Positions 42,649-52,309 of a stretch of 64,000 nt of DNA are shown here, piece by piece (within the stretch, counting starts at the first letter, position 1; every line of letters begins with the position of its first letter). The notes under the pieces were generated by a model. It made no database searches. It saw nothing but the letters and a program-made list of their open reading frames with translations, and had not been told where the DNA came from. Source of the DNA: Bacillus sp. ZZV12-4809 (GTDB taxonomy: Bacteria > Bacillota > Bacilli > Bacillales > Cytobacillaceae); assembly GCF_009849585.1 (NCBI RefSeq), contig NZ_VCRN01000002.1:124001-188000 (forward strand), read 5' to 3'. The position numbers and the translations under genes are program-made.

Positions 42649-42776
42649 TGTCTAGCTCCAGCGCCTACCCCCTCGAGGTCACAAGCCGGATCTTCCAAAA
42701 AGGCAAAGGACGCCTTTTCAGCAGCCCCGTCTTATGCTTGTCGGGGGTGGGCAAGGCGCTTCCGCTTTTCTAATAA
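42649..42776 (+). repeat. Intergenic repeat copy 2 (nested hairpin form)
   Basis: It begins TGTCTAGCTCCAGCGCCTA and ends GGCAAGGCGCTTCCGCTTTTCTAATA. Nested pairing runs outside to inside: AGCGCCT (42660) / AGGCGCT (42754), CCCCC (42668) / GGGGG (42743), ACAAGC (42681) / GCTTGT (42736), AAAAGGC (42698) / GCCTTTT (42712). It resembles a short palindromic repeat I know from intergenic regions of several Bacillaceae. No coding content. Confidence 0.75.
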
Positions 42777-42982
42777 TAATAGCATTTTTTTGGACAGGGA
42801 TGAATATGCTTTCTTTAGAGTGAGATTGGACAACTCTGCCTTGATTTAGCAGAAAAGGATAGTCTGCCATTTGGCGGATTCTCTGAAAGTCTGGCTGTGA
42901 GTGCTTCCGGGATTTTTTCGGTTCTTAATCCCTGCACCGGAGGCTTTTATGGCTTTTCTCAAACCACAAAGGAGGAAGTGTG

Positions 42983-42994
42983 ATGTCCGGATGA
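42983..42994 (+). CDS. Putative 3-codon upstream ORF overlapping the yloB start
   Basis: ATG TCC GGA TGA encodes Met-Ser-Gly. GGAGG (42971-42975) is 7 bases before this ATG, ideal spacing, but 15 bases before the yloB ATG at 42991. The uORF stop TGA (42992-42994) overlaps the yloB ATG (ATGA), a layout used for termination-reinitiation. Translation is inference. Confidence 0.35.
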   Translation: MSG

Positions 42995-45669
42995 AGTTCC
43001 ATGAAATGAACGAAAGGGAGGTTGAGCAAGCCTTAAATACAGACATTAAGGCAGGCTTAACTGAAGAAGATGTAAAAAAACGCCACAAGCAATATGGCTT
43101 AAATGAATTGAAAGAGGGAGAAAAGCAGTCTGCTTTGCTCTTATTTTTTAGTCAATTTAAGGATTTCATGGTTCTTGTTTTATTAGCTGCCACCTTGATT
43201 TCGGGGCTGCTTGGTGAATATATTGATGCGATTGCCATTATTGCAATTGTAATCATAAATGGGCTTCTGGGCTTTTTTCAGGAAAGGAAAGCAGAAAAGT
43301 CACTAAGTGCACTAAAAGAGTTATCTGCTCCACAGGTCCTTGCGCTTCGAGATGGGGAATGGAGGAAGATTCCCTCAAGAGAAGTAGCTGTTGGGGATCT
43401 GCTGAAATTCTCCACTGGTGACAGAGTGGGAGCTGATGTAAGAATAGTAGAATCCAATAGCCTTGAAATTGAGGAATCTGCCTTAACGGGAGAGTCACTG
43501 CCTGTTCAAAAGAGGACCGGCTCTCTGAAAACACCTAACCTTGCTATTGGCGATATGGAAAATATGGCATTTATGGGTACAATGGTGACCCGCGGCAACG
43601 GATTGGGTGTGGTTGTCGGAACAGGGATGAATACCGCTATGGGCCAAATTGCAGATTTGCTGCAAAATGCAGAAACCATGACAACACCGCTTCAGCGGAG
43701 GCTGGAACAGCTCGGTAAAATTCTCATTACGGCAGCGATTTTTCTAACCGTTCTCGTTGTTGCAGCAGGTGTAATGCAGGGACAGGAATTATATACAATG
43801 TTCCTTGCAGGTGTCTCATTGGCTGTTGCGGCAATTCCCGAAGGGCTGCCGGCCATTGTGACGGTGGCTCTCTCACTTGGTGTTCAAAGGATGATAAGGA
43901 AAAAGGCAATCGTACGGAAGCTGCCTGCCGTCGAAACACTTGGCTGTGCGTCTGTTATTTGTTCAGACAAAACCGGAACCATGACCCAGAATAAAATGAC
44001 CGTCACCCATCTCTGGAGCGGAGGGAAAGAATGGAGAGTAGATGGTGTCGGGTATGAGCCGCAGGGGCAGTTTTATAGAAATGACAGCCAAATTGATCCG
44101 AAAAGTGATAAAGCGCTGCAGCAGATGCTTATGTTTGGCATGCTGTGCAACCATGCGGAAATACAGCAGAAAAATAGTGAGTTTGTGATTGATGGTGATC
44201 CGACTGAAGGTGCTCTCCTTGTAGCTGCCATGAAAGGCGGCTATAACAGGAGCAGTCTGCTAAATCAATTTCAGATTATTAATGAGTTTCCGTTTGACTC
44301 TGCCAGAAAAATGATGAGTGTTGTGGTGAAGGACCATAATGGCAGGCAATTCATTGTTACTAAAGGTGCTCCTGATGTCTTAGTCGGGAAAAGTGAAGCA
44401 GTTCTTTGGGAGGGAAGGCGGCAGATTCTTTCGAGGGAGCTTTCAGGTGAAATTCAGGCAGCCATAGAAGACCTGGCATCACAGGCATTAAGAACAATCG
44501 CGATAGGCTATAAAGAAATCCCGTCAAAAAATGTCATTCTGGATGAAAAAGAGGCGGAGAAGGGATTAACTTTTATCGGGCTCCAGGGGATGATTGATCC
44601 GCCGAGGCCGGAGGTTAAAGAAGCAGTAAAGGAATGCAGGGAAGCAGGAATCAAAACGATCATGATCACAGGAGATCATGTGATTACAGCACAAGCCATT
44701 GCAAAACAATTAGGTATTTTAACAGAAGGCTCCAAAGTACTTCAAGGCAAAGACCTGGCAGAGATGTCTGTAGAAAACCTTGAAGATGTAGTTGAGGATG
44801 TTGCTGTATTTGCCAGAGTATCGCCTGAACATAAATTGAAAATTGTCAAGGCTCTTCAAAATAGAGGTCATATCGTCGCCATGACAGGTGATGGTGTTAA
44901 TGATGCGCCAGCAATTAAAGCAGCAGATATCGGCATTTCAATGGGCATCACAGGCACAGATGTTGCTAAAGAGGCATCTGCACTTGTATTGCTGGATGAT
45001 AATTTTGCTACTATAAAAGCCGCGATAAAAGAAGGAAGAAATATCTACGAAAATATCCGCAAGTTTATCAGGTATTTGCTTGCATCAAATGTTGGTGAGA
45101 TTCTGGTAATGCTGTTTGCTATGCTTCTAGCCCTTCCGCTGCCATTAGTTCCAATTCAGATTCTCTGGGTGAATCTTGTTACAGATGGACTTCCGGCAAT
45201 GGCCCTGGGCCTTGATCAGCCCGAGGAGAATGTGATGAAAAGGAAGCCAAGGAGCCCTAAGGAAGGCGTCTTTTCAAGAGGGCTTGGCTGGAAAGTGGTT
45301 TCAAGAGGCTTTTTAATCGGACTTGTGACATTACTTGCGTTTATTTTTGCCTACCGGGCCAATCCGGATCATCTTGCGTATGCACAGACAGTGGCGTTTG
45401 CCACATTGGTAATGGCTCAGCTGATTCATGTATTTGATTGCCGAAGTGAAAAGTCTGTGTTCTCAAGAAATCCATTTGGCAATAAATATTTAGTCTGGGC
45501 AGTCATCTCTTCCCTGGCTTTAGTGCTGGTTGTCATATACTATCCTCCTCTTCAGCCAATATTTCACACAGTCCCTATAGAATTCCGCGACTGGTTTATG
45601 ATTACAGGGCTCTCAGCCATTCCAACATTTTTACTGGCTGGCACATTTTTGGCAAGAAAAACAAAATAA
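42991..45669 (+). CDS. yloB: YloB, P-type (PMCA/SERCA-like) calcium-transporting ATPase
   Basis: An 892-aa P2A-type ATPase. Ten membrane segments are expected. The N-terminal cation ATPase domain, the actuator motif TGES, PEGLPAIV in the ion-site helix M4, the phosphorylation motif CSDKTGTMTQNKMT, FPFDSARKMMSVV, KGAPDVL, TGDGVNDAPAIK and NLVTDGLPAMALG (M6 site) are all present. In B. subtilis, YloB is a calcium pump linked to spore formation. The start ATG 42991 matches MKFHEM of homologues; the SD spacing there is long because of the small upstream ORF. Confidence 0.94.
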   Translation: MKFHEMNEREVEQALNTDIKAGLTEEDVKKRHKQYGLNELKEGEKQSALLLFFSQFKDFMVLVLLAATLISGLLGEYIDAIAIIAIVIINGLLGFFQERKAEKSLSALKELSAPQVLALRDGEWRKIPSREVAVGDLLKFSTGDRVGADVRIVESNSLEIEESALTGESLPVQKRTGSLKTPNLAIGDMENMAFMGTMVTRGNGLGVVVGTGMNTAMGQIADLLQNAETMTTPLQRRLEQLGKILITAAIFLTVLVVAAGVMQGQELYTMFLAGVSLAVAAIPEGLPAIVTVALSLGVQRMIRKKAIVRKLPAVETLGCASVICSDKTGTMTQNKMTVTHLWSGGKEWRVDGVGYEPQGQFYRNDSQIDPKSDKALQQMLMFGMLCNHAEIQQKNSEFVIDGDPTEGALLVAAMKGGYNRSSLLNQFQIINEFPFDSARKMMSVVVKDHNGRQFIVTKGAPDVLVGKSEAVLWEGRRQILSRELSGEIQAAIEDLASQALRTIAIGYKEIPSKNVILDEKEAEKGLTFIGLQGMIDPPRPEVKEAVKECREAGIKTIMITGDHVITAQAIAKQLGILTEGSKVLQGKDLAEMSVENLEDVVEDVAVFARVSPEHKLKIVKALQNRGHIVAMTGDGVNDAPAIKAADIGISMGITGTDVAKEASALVLLDDNFATIKAAIKEGRNIYENIRKFIRYLLASNVGEILVMLFAMLLALPLPLVPIQILWVNLVTDGLPAMALGLDQPEENVMKRKPRSPKEGVFSRGLGWKVVSRGFLIGLVTLLAFIFAYRANPDHLAYAQTVAFATLVMAQLIHVFDCRSEKSVFSRNPFGNKYLVWAVISSLALVLVVIYYPPLQPIFHTVPIEFRDWFMITGLSAIPTFLLAGTFLARKTK

Positions 45670-45686
45670 AATATGTTATAATCCTT

Positions 45687-45723
45687 TAGGTAGTAGAGAA
45701 GATCTCTATTACCTTTCTTTTTT
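45687..45723 (+). terminator. Terminator after yloB
   Basis: AGGTAGTAGAGA (45688-45699) pairs with TCTCTATTACCT (45703-45714) over 12 pairs with one G-U, followed by TTCTTTTTT. It separates yloB from yloC. Confidence 0.75.
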
Positions 45724-45846
45724 GCGCAAACATATAAATCTCCATCACTACTTGATTTTTATACATAAACTGCACAGGCACCATGCCGCTGACTGAAAGT
45801 AAGTGCTTTTTACGAGCTGTGCTTTTCCCAAAAGGAAGTGTGAAAA

Positions 45847-46719
45847 ATGGCAGTAAGCATGACTGGTTATGGCAGAAGCAAGAAAGATTCCGGGCAATGC
45901 TCCATTACGGTTGAAATAAAAACTGTAAATCATCGCTTTTCCGAATTTCAGATAAGAATGCCCAGACAGCTGATGCATATTGAAGACAAAATAAAGAAAA
46001 AGCTTAACAGGCATATCAAAAGAGGGAGAATTGAGGTTTTTATCACTATTGACGGCGATGGCCTGGCCAGCCGAAAAGTAAATGTTGACTGGGAACTATT
46101 AGATGAATATTATCAATACATAACTGCAATTCAAGCAAAGTATCAAATTCAAACGGACCTCTCCATCGGGGATGTCATACGTGAAGAATTAATTGGGATT
46201 GAAGAAAAAGAGGCCGGCAATGAGGAATTGAGCCAGCTGGTCCTTTCTGCTGCTGAAGAGGCATGCCTGCAGTTAATGCAGATGAGGAAAGCAGAGGGAG
46301 ATGAGCTGGAAAAAGATCTTCGCAGCCATCTAAGTCTTTTAAGCAATCGGGTCATCAAACTGAAAGAGTATGCACCAACCGTTGCAAAGCTTTACCAGGA
46401 AAGATTGCAGAGGCGCATGAAGGAATTTCTGGATGGTCAGGTGGATGAACCGAGAATTTTGACAGAGGTAGCGGTATTCGCTGATAAAGCTGATATCAGT
46501 GAAGAACTAATAAGACTGCAAAGCCACATAAGTCAATTTGAGCATACACTTCAGCTAACAGAACCAGCCGGAAGAAAGCTTGACTTTATTCTGCAGGAAA
46601 TGAACCGTGAAGCGAATACAATCGGCTCCAAGGCAAATAGTGCAGAAATAGCTGCCGAAGTTGTTGAAATAAAGAGTTTATTGGAAAAAATGAAGGAACA
46701 GGTTCAAAATATTGAATAG
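45847..46719 (+). CDS. yloC: YloC, YicC family endoribonuclease-like protein
   Basis: A 290-aa YicC family protein. E. coli YicC is an endoribonuclease involved in small RNA turnover. Family motifs: N-terminal SMTGYGRSKKD, EIKTVNHRFSEFQIRMPR and C-terminal GRKLDFILQEMNREANTIGSKANSAEIAAEVVEIKSLLEKMKEQVQNIE. GGAAGTGTG precedes ATG 45847. It heads the yloC-remA-gmk-rpoZ group. Confidence 0.92.
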   Translation: MAVSMTGYGRSKKDSGQCSITVEIKTVNHRFSEFQIRMPRQLMHIEDKIKKKLNRHIKRGRIEVFITIDGDGLASRKVNVDWELLDEYYQYITAIQAKYQIQTDLSIGDVIREELIGIEEKEAGNEELSQLVLSAAEEACLQLMQMRKAEGDELEKDLRSHLSLLSNRVIKLKEYAPTVAKLYQERLQRRMKEFLDGQVDEPRILTEVAVFADKADISEELIRLQSHISQFEHTLQLTEPAGRKLDFILQEMNREANTIGSKANSAEIAAEVVEIKSLLEKMKEQVQNIE

Positions 46720-46779
46720 CAGTTGTTTAGATTCCGTCTCTGCGGGTCAAACTAAATAACTGATGATTGGAGGACCCAA

Positions 46780-47043
46780 ATGTCAATTAAACTGATCAAT
46801 ATCGGTTTTGGCAATATTGTATCAGCCAACCGGATTATATCAATAGTCAGTCCCGAATCTGCCCCGATTAAACGGATTATTCAGGACGCGCGGGACCGGG
46901 GCTCTTTAATAGATGCTACATATGGCAGGCGCACACGGGCTGTTATCGTTATGGACAGTGACCATGTTATTTTGTCTGCGGTCCAGCCGGAAACCGTCGC
47001 GCACCGATTAAATGACCGTGATGAAATTATTGAGGAAGGGTAG
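46780..47043 (+). CDS. remA: RemA, biofilm matrix gene activator
   Basis: An 87-aa DNA-binding protein of the RemA (DUF370) family that forms rings and activates matrix (eps, tapA) operons in B. subtilis. The whole protein is family core: [29 protein letters not shown] and [42 protein letters not shown] lies 8 bases before ATG 46780. gmk begins 11 bases after the stop. Confidence 0.95.
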   Translation: MSIKLINIGFGNIVSANRIISIVSPESAPIKRIIQDARDRGSLIDATYGRRTRAVIVMDSDHVILSAVQPETVAHRLNDRDEIIEEG

Positions 47044-47053
47044 GATTTTATAA

Positions 47054-47668
<615 letters not shown>

Positions 47669-47670
47669 AT

Positions 47671-47892
47671 ATGCTTTATCCATCTATTGATTCTCTAATG
47701 ACAAAGATTGACTCCAAATATTCACTTGTTTCAGTTGCGGCCAAGCGTGCCCGCAAGCTTCAGCTTAATGCCAGACCTCAGCTTGAAAAATATAAATCAC
47801 ATAAAAATGTGGGCAAGGCACTTGAGGAAATACATGCAGACCAGCTTCATTACCGCCTGGGCGAAAAAACTGCCAATGAATCATACGAGTGA
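47671..47892 (+). CDS. rpoZ: RpoZ, RNA polymerase omega subunit
   Basis: The product is 73 aa and helps assemble RNA polymerase. Family features are [30 protein letters not shown], then VGKALEEI. The SD GGAGGT lies in the gmk end. The tail after residue 60 is slightly longer than in B. subtilis (67 aa). A strong terminator follows. Confidence 0.93.
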   Translation: MLYPSIDSLMTKIDSKYSLVSVAAKRARKLQLNARPQLEKYKSHKNVGKALEEIHADQLHYRLGEKTANESYE

Positions 47893-47900
47893 AATCGCTG

Positions 47901-47931
47901 AATAACAACCTTTCCAAAGGTTGTTATTTTT
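47901..47931 (+). terminator. Terminator after rpoZ
   Basis: AATAACAACCTT (47901-47912) pairs with AAGGTTGTTATT (47917-47928) around TCCA, followed by a T run to 47931. Confidence 0.92.
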
Positions 47932-48088
47932 GTTTGAGGTTTTATTAGATGAAAATTCACTGCTCTTCTTGCATAATTGAACTATCATGAAAGGTAATTG
48001 CTATTAATGGCCAGGCTTTAAATAGAAATAGATAGCCAGGCTGTTTTTCATAGAGAAGAATTATTTTTTAGATTGGTGGGGTCATATA

Positions 48089-49297
48089 ATGCTGACTGGA
48101 AAGAAAATATTATTATGTGTAACCGGTGGAATTGCTGTTTATAAAGCTGCAGCCTTAACGAGCAAGCTGACACAGGGCGGGGCACAGGTAAAAGTTATCC
48201 TAAGTGAATCGGCTGCTAAGTTTGTTGCACCATTAACTTTTCAGGCCCTTTCAAGACATGATGTTTACACCGACACTTTTGATGAAAAAGACTCGAAAGT
48301 AATTGCACACATCGACCTGGCTGATTGGGCCGATTTAATTCTTGTTGCTCCGGCTACAGCAAATGTTATCGGGAAGCTTGCCAATGGAATTGCAGATAAT
48401 ATGATTACAACCACTCTCTTGGCTGCAACATCACCTATCTGGATTGCACCTGCAATGAATGTGCATATGTACAGCCATCCTGCTGTCCAAAAAAATATTG
48501 AAACCCTATATTGCTTTGGCTGTAGATTCATAGAGCCTTCAGAAGGGTACCTTGCCTGCGGCTATGTTGGAAAAGGCAGACTTGAAGAGCCGGAAAAAAT
48601 CACAGAAACAATTAGTGAATTTTTCAAGCCTGCCAGATTTAAGTTTACTGGCCGAAAAGTGGTCATAACTGCAGGCCCGACGAGGGAAAAAATCGATCCA
48701 GTCCGGTATATTACGAACCATTCTTCGGGGAAAATGGGCTATGCAATCGCGGAAGCTGCGGTCTCTGCAGGTGCTGAAGTTGTCTTAATATCCGGCCCGG
48801 TTTCAATCGATGCGCCTGCCGGCTTAACACTGATAAAGGTGGAATCAGCTGAAGAAATGTATCAGGCGGCAATAAATGAATTTGAAAATGCCGATATTGT
48901 CGTAAAGACCGCTGCCGTCTCAGATTATCGTCCAAAGAAGACCTCTGCGCATAAAATGAAGAAAAAGCCTGGGGATGAAGTTTTGGAGCTTGAAAGGACG
49001 AAGGATATATTGTTCGAGCTGGGACAAAGAAAGAGGAAGCAAATCCTGATAGGGTTTGCCGCTGAAACCGAACAGGTCGAAGAGTATGCAAAGAGCAAGT
49101 TAATGAAGAAAAATGCCGATATGATCGTTGCCAATAATGTAACTGCTGAAGGTGCAGGCTTTGGAACGGACACTAATATAGTTACCTTTTATAAAAAGGA
49201 TGGGTCATCGGAAAAACTTCCGCTTATGTCCAAGAAGGATGTTGCCGAAAAAATTCTTGAAGAAGCTGCGAAGCTGCTAAAGGATGAGCATGAATGA
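48089..49297 (+). CDS. coaBC: CoaBC, bifunctional phosphopantothenoylcysteine decarboxylase/synthetase
   Basis: Makes phosphopantetheine for coenzyme A. The product is 402 aa. The N-terminal FMN domain CoaC (about 1-180) has the substrate clamp PAMNVHMY and the catalytic cysteine in GYLACGYVGKGRLEEP. The C-terminal CoaB domain has KVVITAGPTREKIDPVRYITNHSSGKMGYAIAEAA and KMKKKPGDEVLELERTKDIL. TGGTGG is the SD region. The stop overlaps the priA ATG by 4 bases. Confidence 0.96.
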   Translation: MLTGKKILLCVTGGIAVYKAAALTSKLTQGGAQVKVILSESAAKFVAPLTFQALSRHDVYTDTFDEKDSKVIAHIDLADWADLILVAPATANVIGKLANGIADNMITTTLLAATSPIWIAPAMNVHMYSHPAVQKNIETLYCFGCRFIEPSEGYLACGYVGKGRLEEPEKITETISEFFKPARFKFTGRKVVITAGPTREKIDPVRYITNHSSGKMGYAIAEAAVSAGAEVVLISGPVSIDAPAGLTLIKVESAEEMYQAAINEFENADIVVKTAAVSDYRPKKTSAHKMKKKPGDEVLELERTKDILFELGQRKRKQILIGFAAETEQVEEYAKSKLMKKNADMIVANNVTAEGAGFGTDTNIVTFYKKDGSSEKLPLMSKKDVAEKILEEAAKLLKDEHE

Positions 49298-51708
49298 ATA
49301 TAGCTAGTGTTATTGTCGATGTTCCTGCCAAACAGACTGACCGGGCGTTTGATTATAAAATACCCTCTCATCTGATAGGTGTTATTCTCCCTGGCATGAG
49401 GGTGGTTGTTCCATTTGGGCCGAGAAAAATACAGGGGTTTGTTATAGGATTAAAGGAAGAGTCGGATTTTCATCAGTTAAAATCCATAGCAGAGCCGATG
49501 GATTTAAATCCAGTCCTCAACCAGGAGCTTTTGACTCTTGGGGAATGGCTGACAGAAAAAACATTATGCTATAAAGTGTCTGCCTTCCAGGCTATGCTGC
49601 CTGCAGCATTAAAGGCTAAATATGAAAAGAAACTTGTAATGTCCGAAAAGGCAGATCGAAAGCTTCTTCCGGAAAAAGTATGGGCAATCTTCCGGAATGC
49701 CGATGAAATTACCTGGGATGATGCTGTAAAAGGCGGAGCTTTATCACTTCTTCAAAAGGAAGCATCCAAAGGAAATATTGAAATTATCTATCAGGTTAAA
49801 GAACGGGTGAAAAAGAAAAAAATCAAGCAAGTGTTTGCTGCGGCTCCCTCTGAGGAGCTTGCTGATTACCTACAAAAGCTGCCAGGAAATGCAACTAAAC
49901 AAAAGGAAGTGCTTGAGTATTTTCTTCAGGAAGAGGGAACGGTCGATCAGAAAGAGTTATTTTCCATGTTTGGCATCACCTCTTCTACAATAAAAGGTCT
50001 TATGCAAAAAGGGCTGATTGGCCGAAAGGACGTAGAAATTTACCGTAATCCTTTTGGAGACCGTAAATTCGAAAGAACCGATCCGCTCTCTTTGACCGAT
50101 GAACAAAGAAAAGCCATTATCCCTATCCTTAATTCTATTGAAGACAATCGTCATGAAACCTTTTTACTTTATGGGGTAACAGGGAGCGGAAAAACGGAGG
50201 TTTATCTGCAATCCATCCAGCGGGTGCTGGAGGAAGGCAAAGAAGCCATTGTCCTTGTTCCTGAAATCTCTTTAACTCCACAGATGGTTAAACGTTTTAA
50301 AGGAAGGTTTGGCGATCAGGTGGCTGTTATGCACAGCGGTCTTTCAGCAGGAGAAAAGTATGATGAATGGAGAAAAATACAGCGGAAGGAAGTCAAGGTT
50401 GTTGTCGGAGCCCGTTCGGCAATCTTTGCACCTTTTGAAAACCTTGGAATCATTATAATTGATGAAGAACACGAAACCAGCTATAAACAGGAAGAAAACC
50501 CAAGATACCATGCAAGGGACGTCGCCATCCAAAGAGCGGGAAATCACAAATGTCCTGTGGTGCTCGGCAGTGCAACTCCCTCATTGGAATCTTTTGCACG
50601 GGCACAAAAAGGAGTTTACCATCTCCTCACTCTCGAAAAAAGGATGAACAATCAGGCTCTCCCTTCTGTTGATATTATTGATATGAGGGAAGAGCTGCGC
50701 GAAGGAAACCGGTCAATGTTCTCAAGGAAGCTCCTTGAAAAAGTAAAAGACCGCCTGGAAAAAAAAGAACAGATCGTATTATTTCTAAATAAAAGAGGTC
50801 ACTCATCATTTGTTATGTGCAGGGACTGCGGTTATGTCCTTAATTGCCCGCATTGTGATATATCTTTGACGTATCATCGTTATAGCCAGCAGATGAAATG
50901 TCATTACTGCGGCCATGAGGCAGCGGTTCCAAATACATGCCCGGAATGTGAAAGTGAGCATATCCGTTATTTTGGGACGGGTACTCAGAAAGTGGAAGAG
51001 GAATTGACAAAGATTCTTCCCGAAGCGAAGGTAATCCGGATGGATGTTGACACAACCAGCCGGAAGGGTGCACATGAAAAACTCCTCGATCAATTTCAGG
51101 AAGGGCATGCAGATATTCTCCTTGGGACTCAGATGATTGCAAAAGGCCTTGATTTTCCCAATATTACGTTAGTAGGTGTCCTATCGGCAGATACCATGCT
51201 GCACCTGCCTGATTTCCGCTCTTCAGAAAAAACCTTTCAGCTGCTGACACAGGTAAGCGGACGGGCCGGGAGGCACCAATTGGAGGGTGAGGTAATCATT
51301 CAGACCTATACTCCTGAACATTATAGTATAGAGCTGGCTGGGGATCAGGATTACAATAAATTCTATGATAGAGAAATGATGGTCCGCAAAATCCATAGAT
51401 ATCCTCCTTTCTTCTATATTTCCCTTGTCACTGTCAGTCATGAGGAATTAATGAAGGCTGTTTCGGTAACCGAGAAGATCACGCAGTACATTCAGTCAAA
51501 ATTATCTGCAGAGAGCATAGTTCTTGGTCCGGTTGCTTCCCCGATACCGCGGATCAATGATAGATATCGGTATCAATGTCTGATAAAATACAAGCGGGAG
51601 CCGGAACTTGGCCAAATATTGAAGAAAATCCTGGATAATTACCAGCAGGAAATTTCTTCAGGGGGCCTAACCGTTTCTATTGATCTGAATCCATATATTT
51701 TAATGTAG
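49294..51708 (+). CDS. priA: PriA, primosomal replication restart helicase
   Basis: Recognises stalled forks and loads the restart primosome. The product is 804 aa: N-terminal 3'-DNA-binding domain (AFDYKIPSHL, MRVVVPFGPRKIQGFVIG), helicase Walker A GVTGSGKTEVYL, Walker B IIIDEEHETSYKQ, GSATPSLES, a zinc-binding insert with eight cysteines (CRDCGYVLNCPHC, CHYCGHEAAVPNTCPEC), then GTQMIAKGLDFPNITLVGVLSAD and a C-terminal domain. It overlaps coaBC by 4 bases. Confidence 0.97.
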   Translation: MNIASVIVDVPAKQTDRAFDYKIPSHLIGVILPGMRVVVPFGPRKIQGFVIGLKEESDFHQLKSIAEPMDLNPVLNQELLTLGEWLTEKTLCYKVSAFQAMLPAALKAKYEKKLVMSEKADRKLLPEKVWAIFRNADEITWDDAVKGGALSLLQKEASKGNIEIIYQVKERVKKKKIKQVFAAAPSEELADYLQKLPGNATKQKEVLEYFLQEEGTVDQKELFSMFGITSSTIKGLMQKGLIGRKDVEIYRNPFGDRKFERTDPLSLTDEQRKAIIPILNSIEDNRHETFLLYGVTGSGKTEVYLQSIQRVLEEGKEAIVLVPEISLTPQMVKRFKGRFGDQVAVMHSGLSAGEKYDEWRKIQRKEVKVVVGARSAIFAPFENLGIIIIDEEHETSYKQEENPRYHARDVAIQRAGNHKCPVVLGSATPSLESFARAQKGVYHLLTLEKRMNNQALPSVDIIDMREELREGNRSMFSRKLLEKVKDRLEKKEQIVLFLNKRGHSSFVMCRDCGYVLNCPHCDISLTYHRYSQQMKCHYCGHEAAVPNTCPECESEHIRYFGTGTQKVEEELTKILPEAKVIRMDVDTTSRKGAHEKLLDQFQEGHADILLGTQMIAKGLDFPNITLVGVLSADTMLHLPDFRSSEKTFQLLTQVSGRAGRHQLEGEVIIQTYTPEHYSIELAGDQDYNKFYDREMMVRKIHRYPPFFYISLVTVSHEELMKAVSVTEKITQYIQSKLSAESIVLGPVASPIPRINDRYRYQCLIKYKREPELGQILKKILDNYQQEISSGGLTVSIDLNPYILM

Positions 51709-51727
51709 TACCAAAAGATTCATCTTT

Positions 51728-51770
51728 TAGAAGAAATCCCCCAAGTCCCTTACGGGGCTTCTGCTTTTTT
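51728..51770 (+). terminator. Probable terminator between priA and def
   Basis: AGAAG...CCCC pairs with GGGG...TTCT as an interrupted stem, followed by GCTTTTTT. It may give partial termination before def. Confidence 0.5.
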
Positions 51771-51823
51771 GGTTATATATAAACCCACATTGGTTGAAAA
51801 TAGATAAAAATGGAGGAAATGTT

Positions 51824-52309
51824 TTGGCGGTAAAAAAAATTGTTACTTATCCGGCTGAAATTCTGGAGGCTGAATGCGAACCAGTTAAAGTGTTTGATAA
51901 GAAGCTTGGCAAATTATTAAATGATATGTATGATACGATGCTTGAATTCGATGGTGTCGGTCTCGCTGCTCCGCAAATTGGGCAAAAGCAGCAAATTGCC
52001 ATTGTTGATATAGATGATGAGTTTGGAACAATTGAAATGATCAATCCGGTAATCCTTGAAATAGATGGCGAGCAGACAGGCCCTGAGGGGTGCTTGAGTT
52101 TTCCGGGATTGTATGGTGAAGTAGCAAGGCCAATCTATGTCAAAATAAAGGCACAGGACCGAAAAGGGAAATATTATACCCTTGAGGCTGAAGGTTTCCT
52201 GGCAAGAGCGATTCTACATGAAATTGATCATTTGCATGGAGTACTATTTACCTCAAAAGTATCAAGATACTTGACCGAAGAAGAGTTGGAAGGATTGGAA
52301 GCTGAATGA
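51824..52309 (+). CDS. def: Def, peptide deformylase
   Basis: Removes the formyl group from nascent proteins; metal (Fe2+/Zn2+) enzyme. The product is 161 aa with all three motifs: [17 protein letters not shown] (metal Cys) and HEIDH (two metal His and catalytic Glu). The start is TTG 51824 with GGAGG 7 bases upstream, giving [14 protein letters not shown] as in homologues. A longer frame from 51794 lacks an SD. Its end overlaps fmt (ATGA), so formyl removal and formyl addition are coupled. Confidence 0.95.
   Translation: MAVKKIVTYPAEILEAECEPVKVFDKKLGKLLNDMYDTMLEFDGVGLAAPQIGQKQQIAIVDIDDEFGTIEMINPVILEIDGEQTGPEGCLSFPGLYGEVARPIYVKIKAQDRKGKYYTLEAEGFLARAILHEIDHLHGVLFTSKVSRYLTEEELEGLEAE

Larger units (their letters stand above)
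42317..42990 (+). other. rqcH-yloB intergenic region (674 bases) with repeats
   Basis: The region holds the rqcH upstream DNA (42317-42429), two tandem structured repeats (42430-42616 and 42649-42776) and the yloB leader (42777-42990). Short open frames on both strands (for example 100 codons on the minus strand ending at 42396) fall inside the hairpins and lack SD sites and homology. In the yloB leader, GGGATT and AATCCC near 42909-42932 could pair, without a T run. Confidence 0.6.

Noticed and set aside
42396-42698. 100-codon reverse-strand open frame in the rqcH-yloB gap
   Set aside because: It runs through both repeats and their hairpins, has no SD and no resemblance to a protein family.
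42777-42990. yybP-ykoY-type manganese riboswitch before the cation ATPase yloB
   Set aside because: I looked for its conserved loop sequences because this class often precedes cation transporters, and did not find them.
45674-45682. Perfect extended -10 (TGTTATAAT) at the yloB end
   Set aside because: It is followed at once by a strong terminator and has no -35, so a functional promoter for yloC is unlikely; a very short RNA cannot be excluded.
51819-51833. Four-codon frame ATG TTT TGG CGG TAA over the def start
   Set aside because: The SD GGAGG ends only 2 bases before this ATG, too close, while it is ideally placed for the def TTG.
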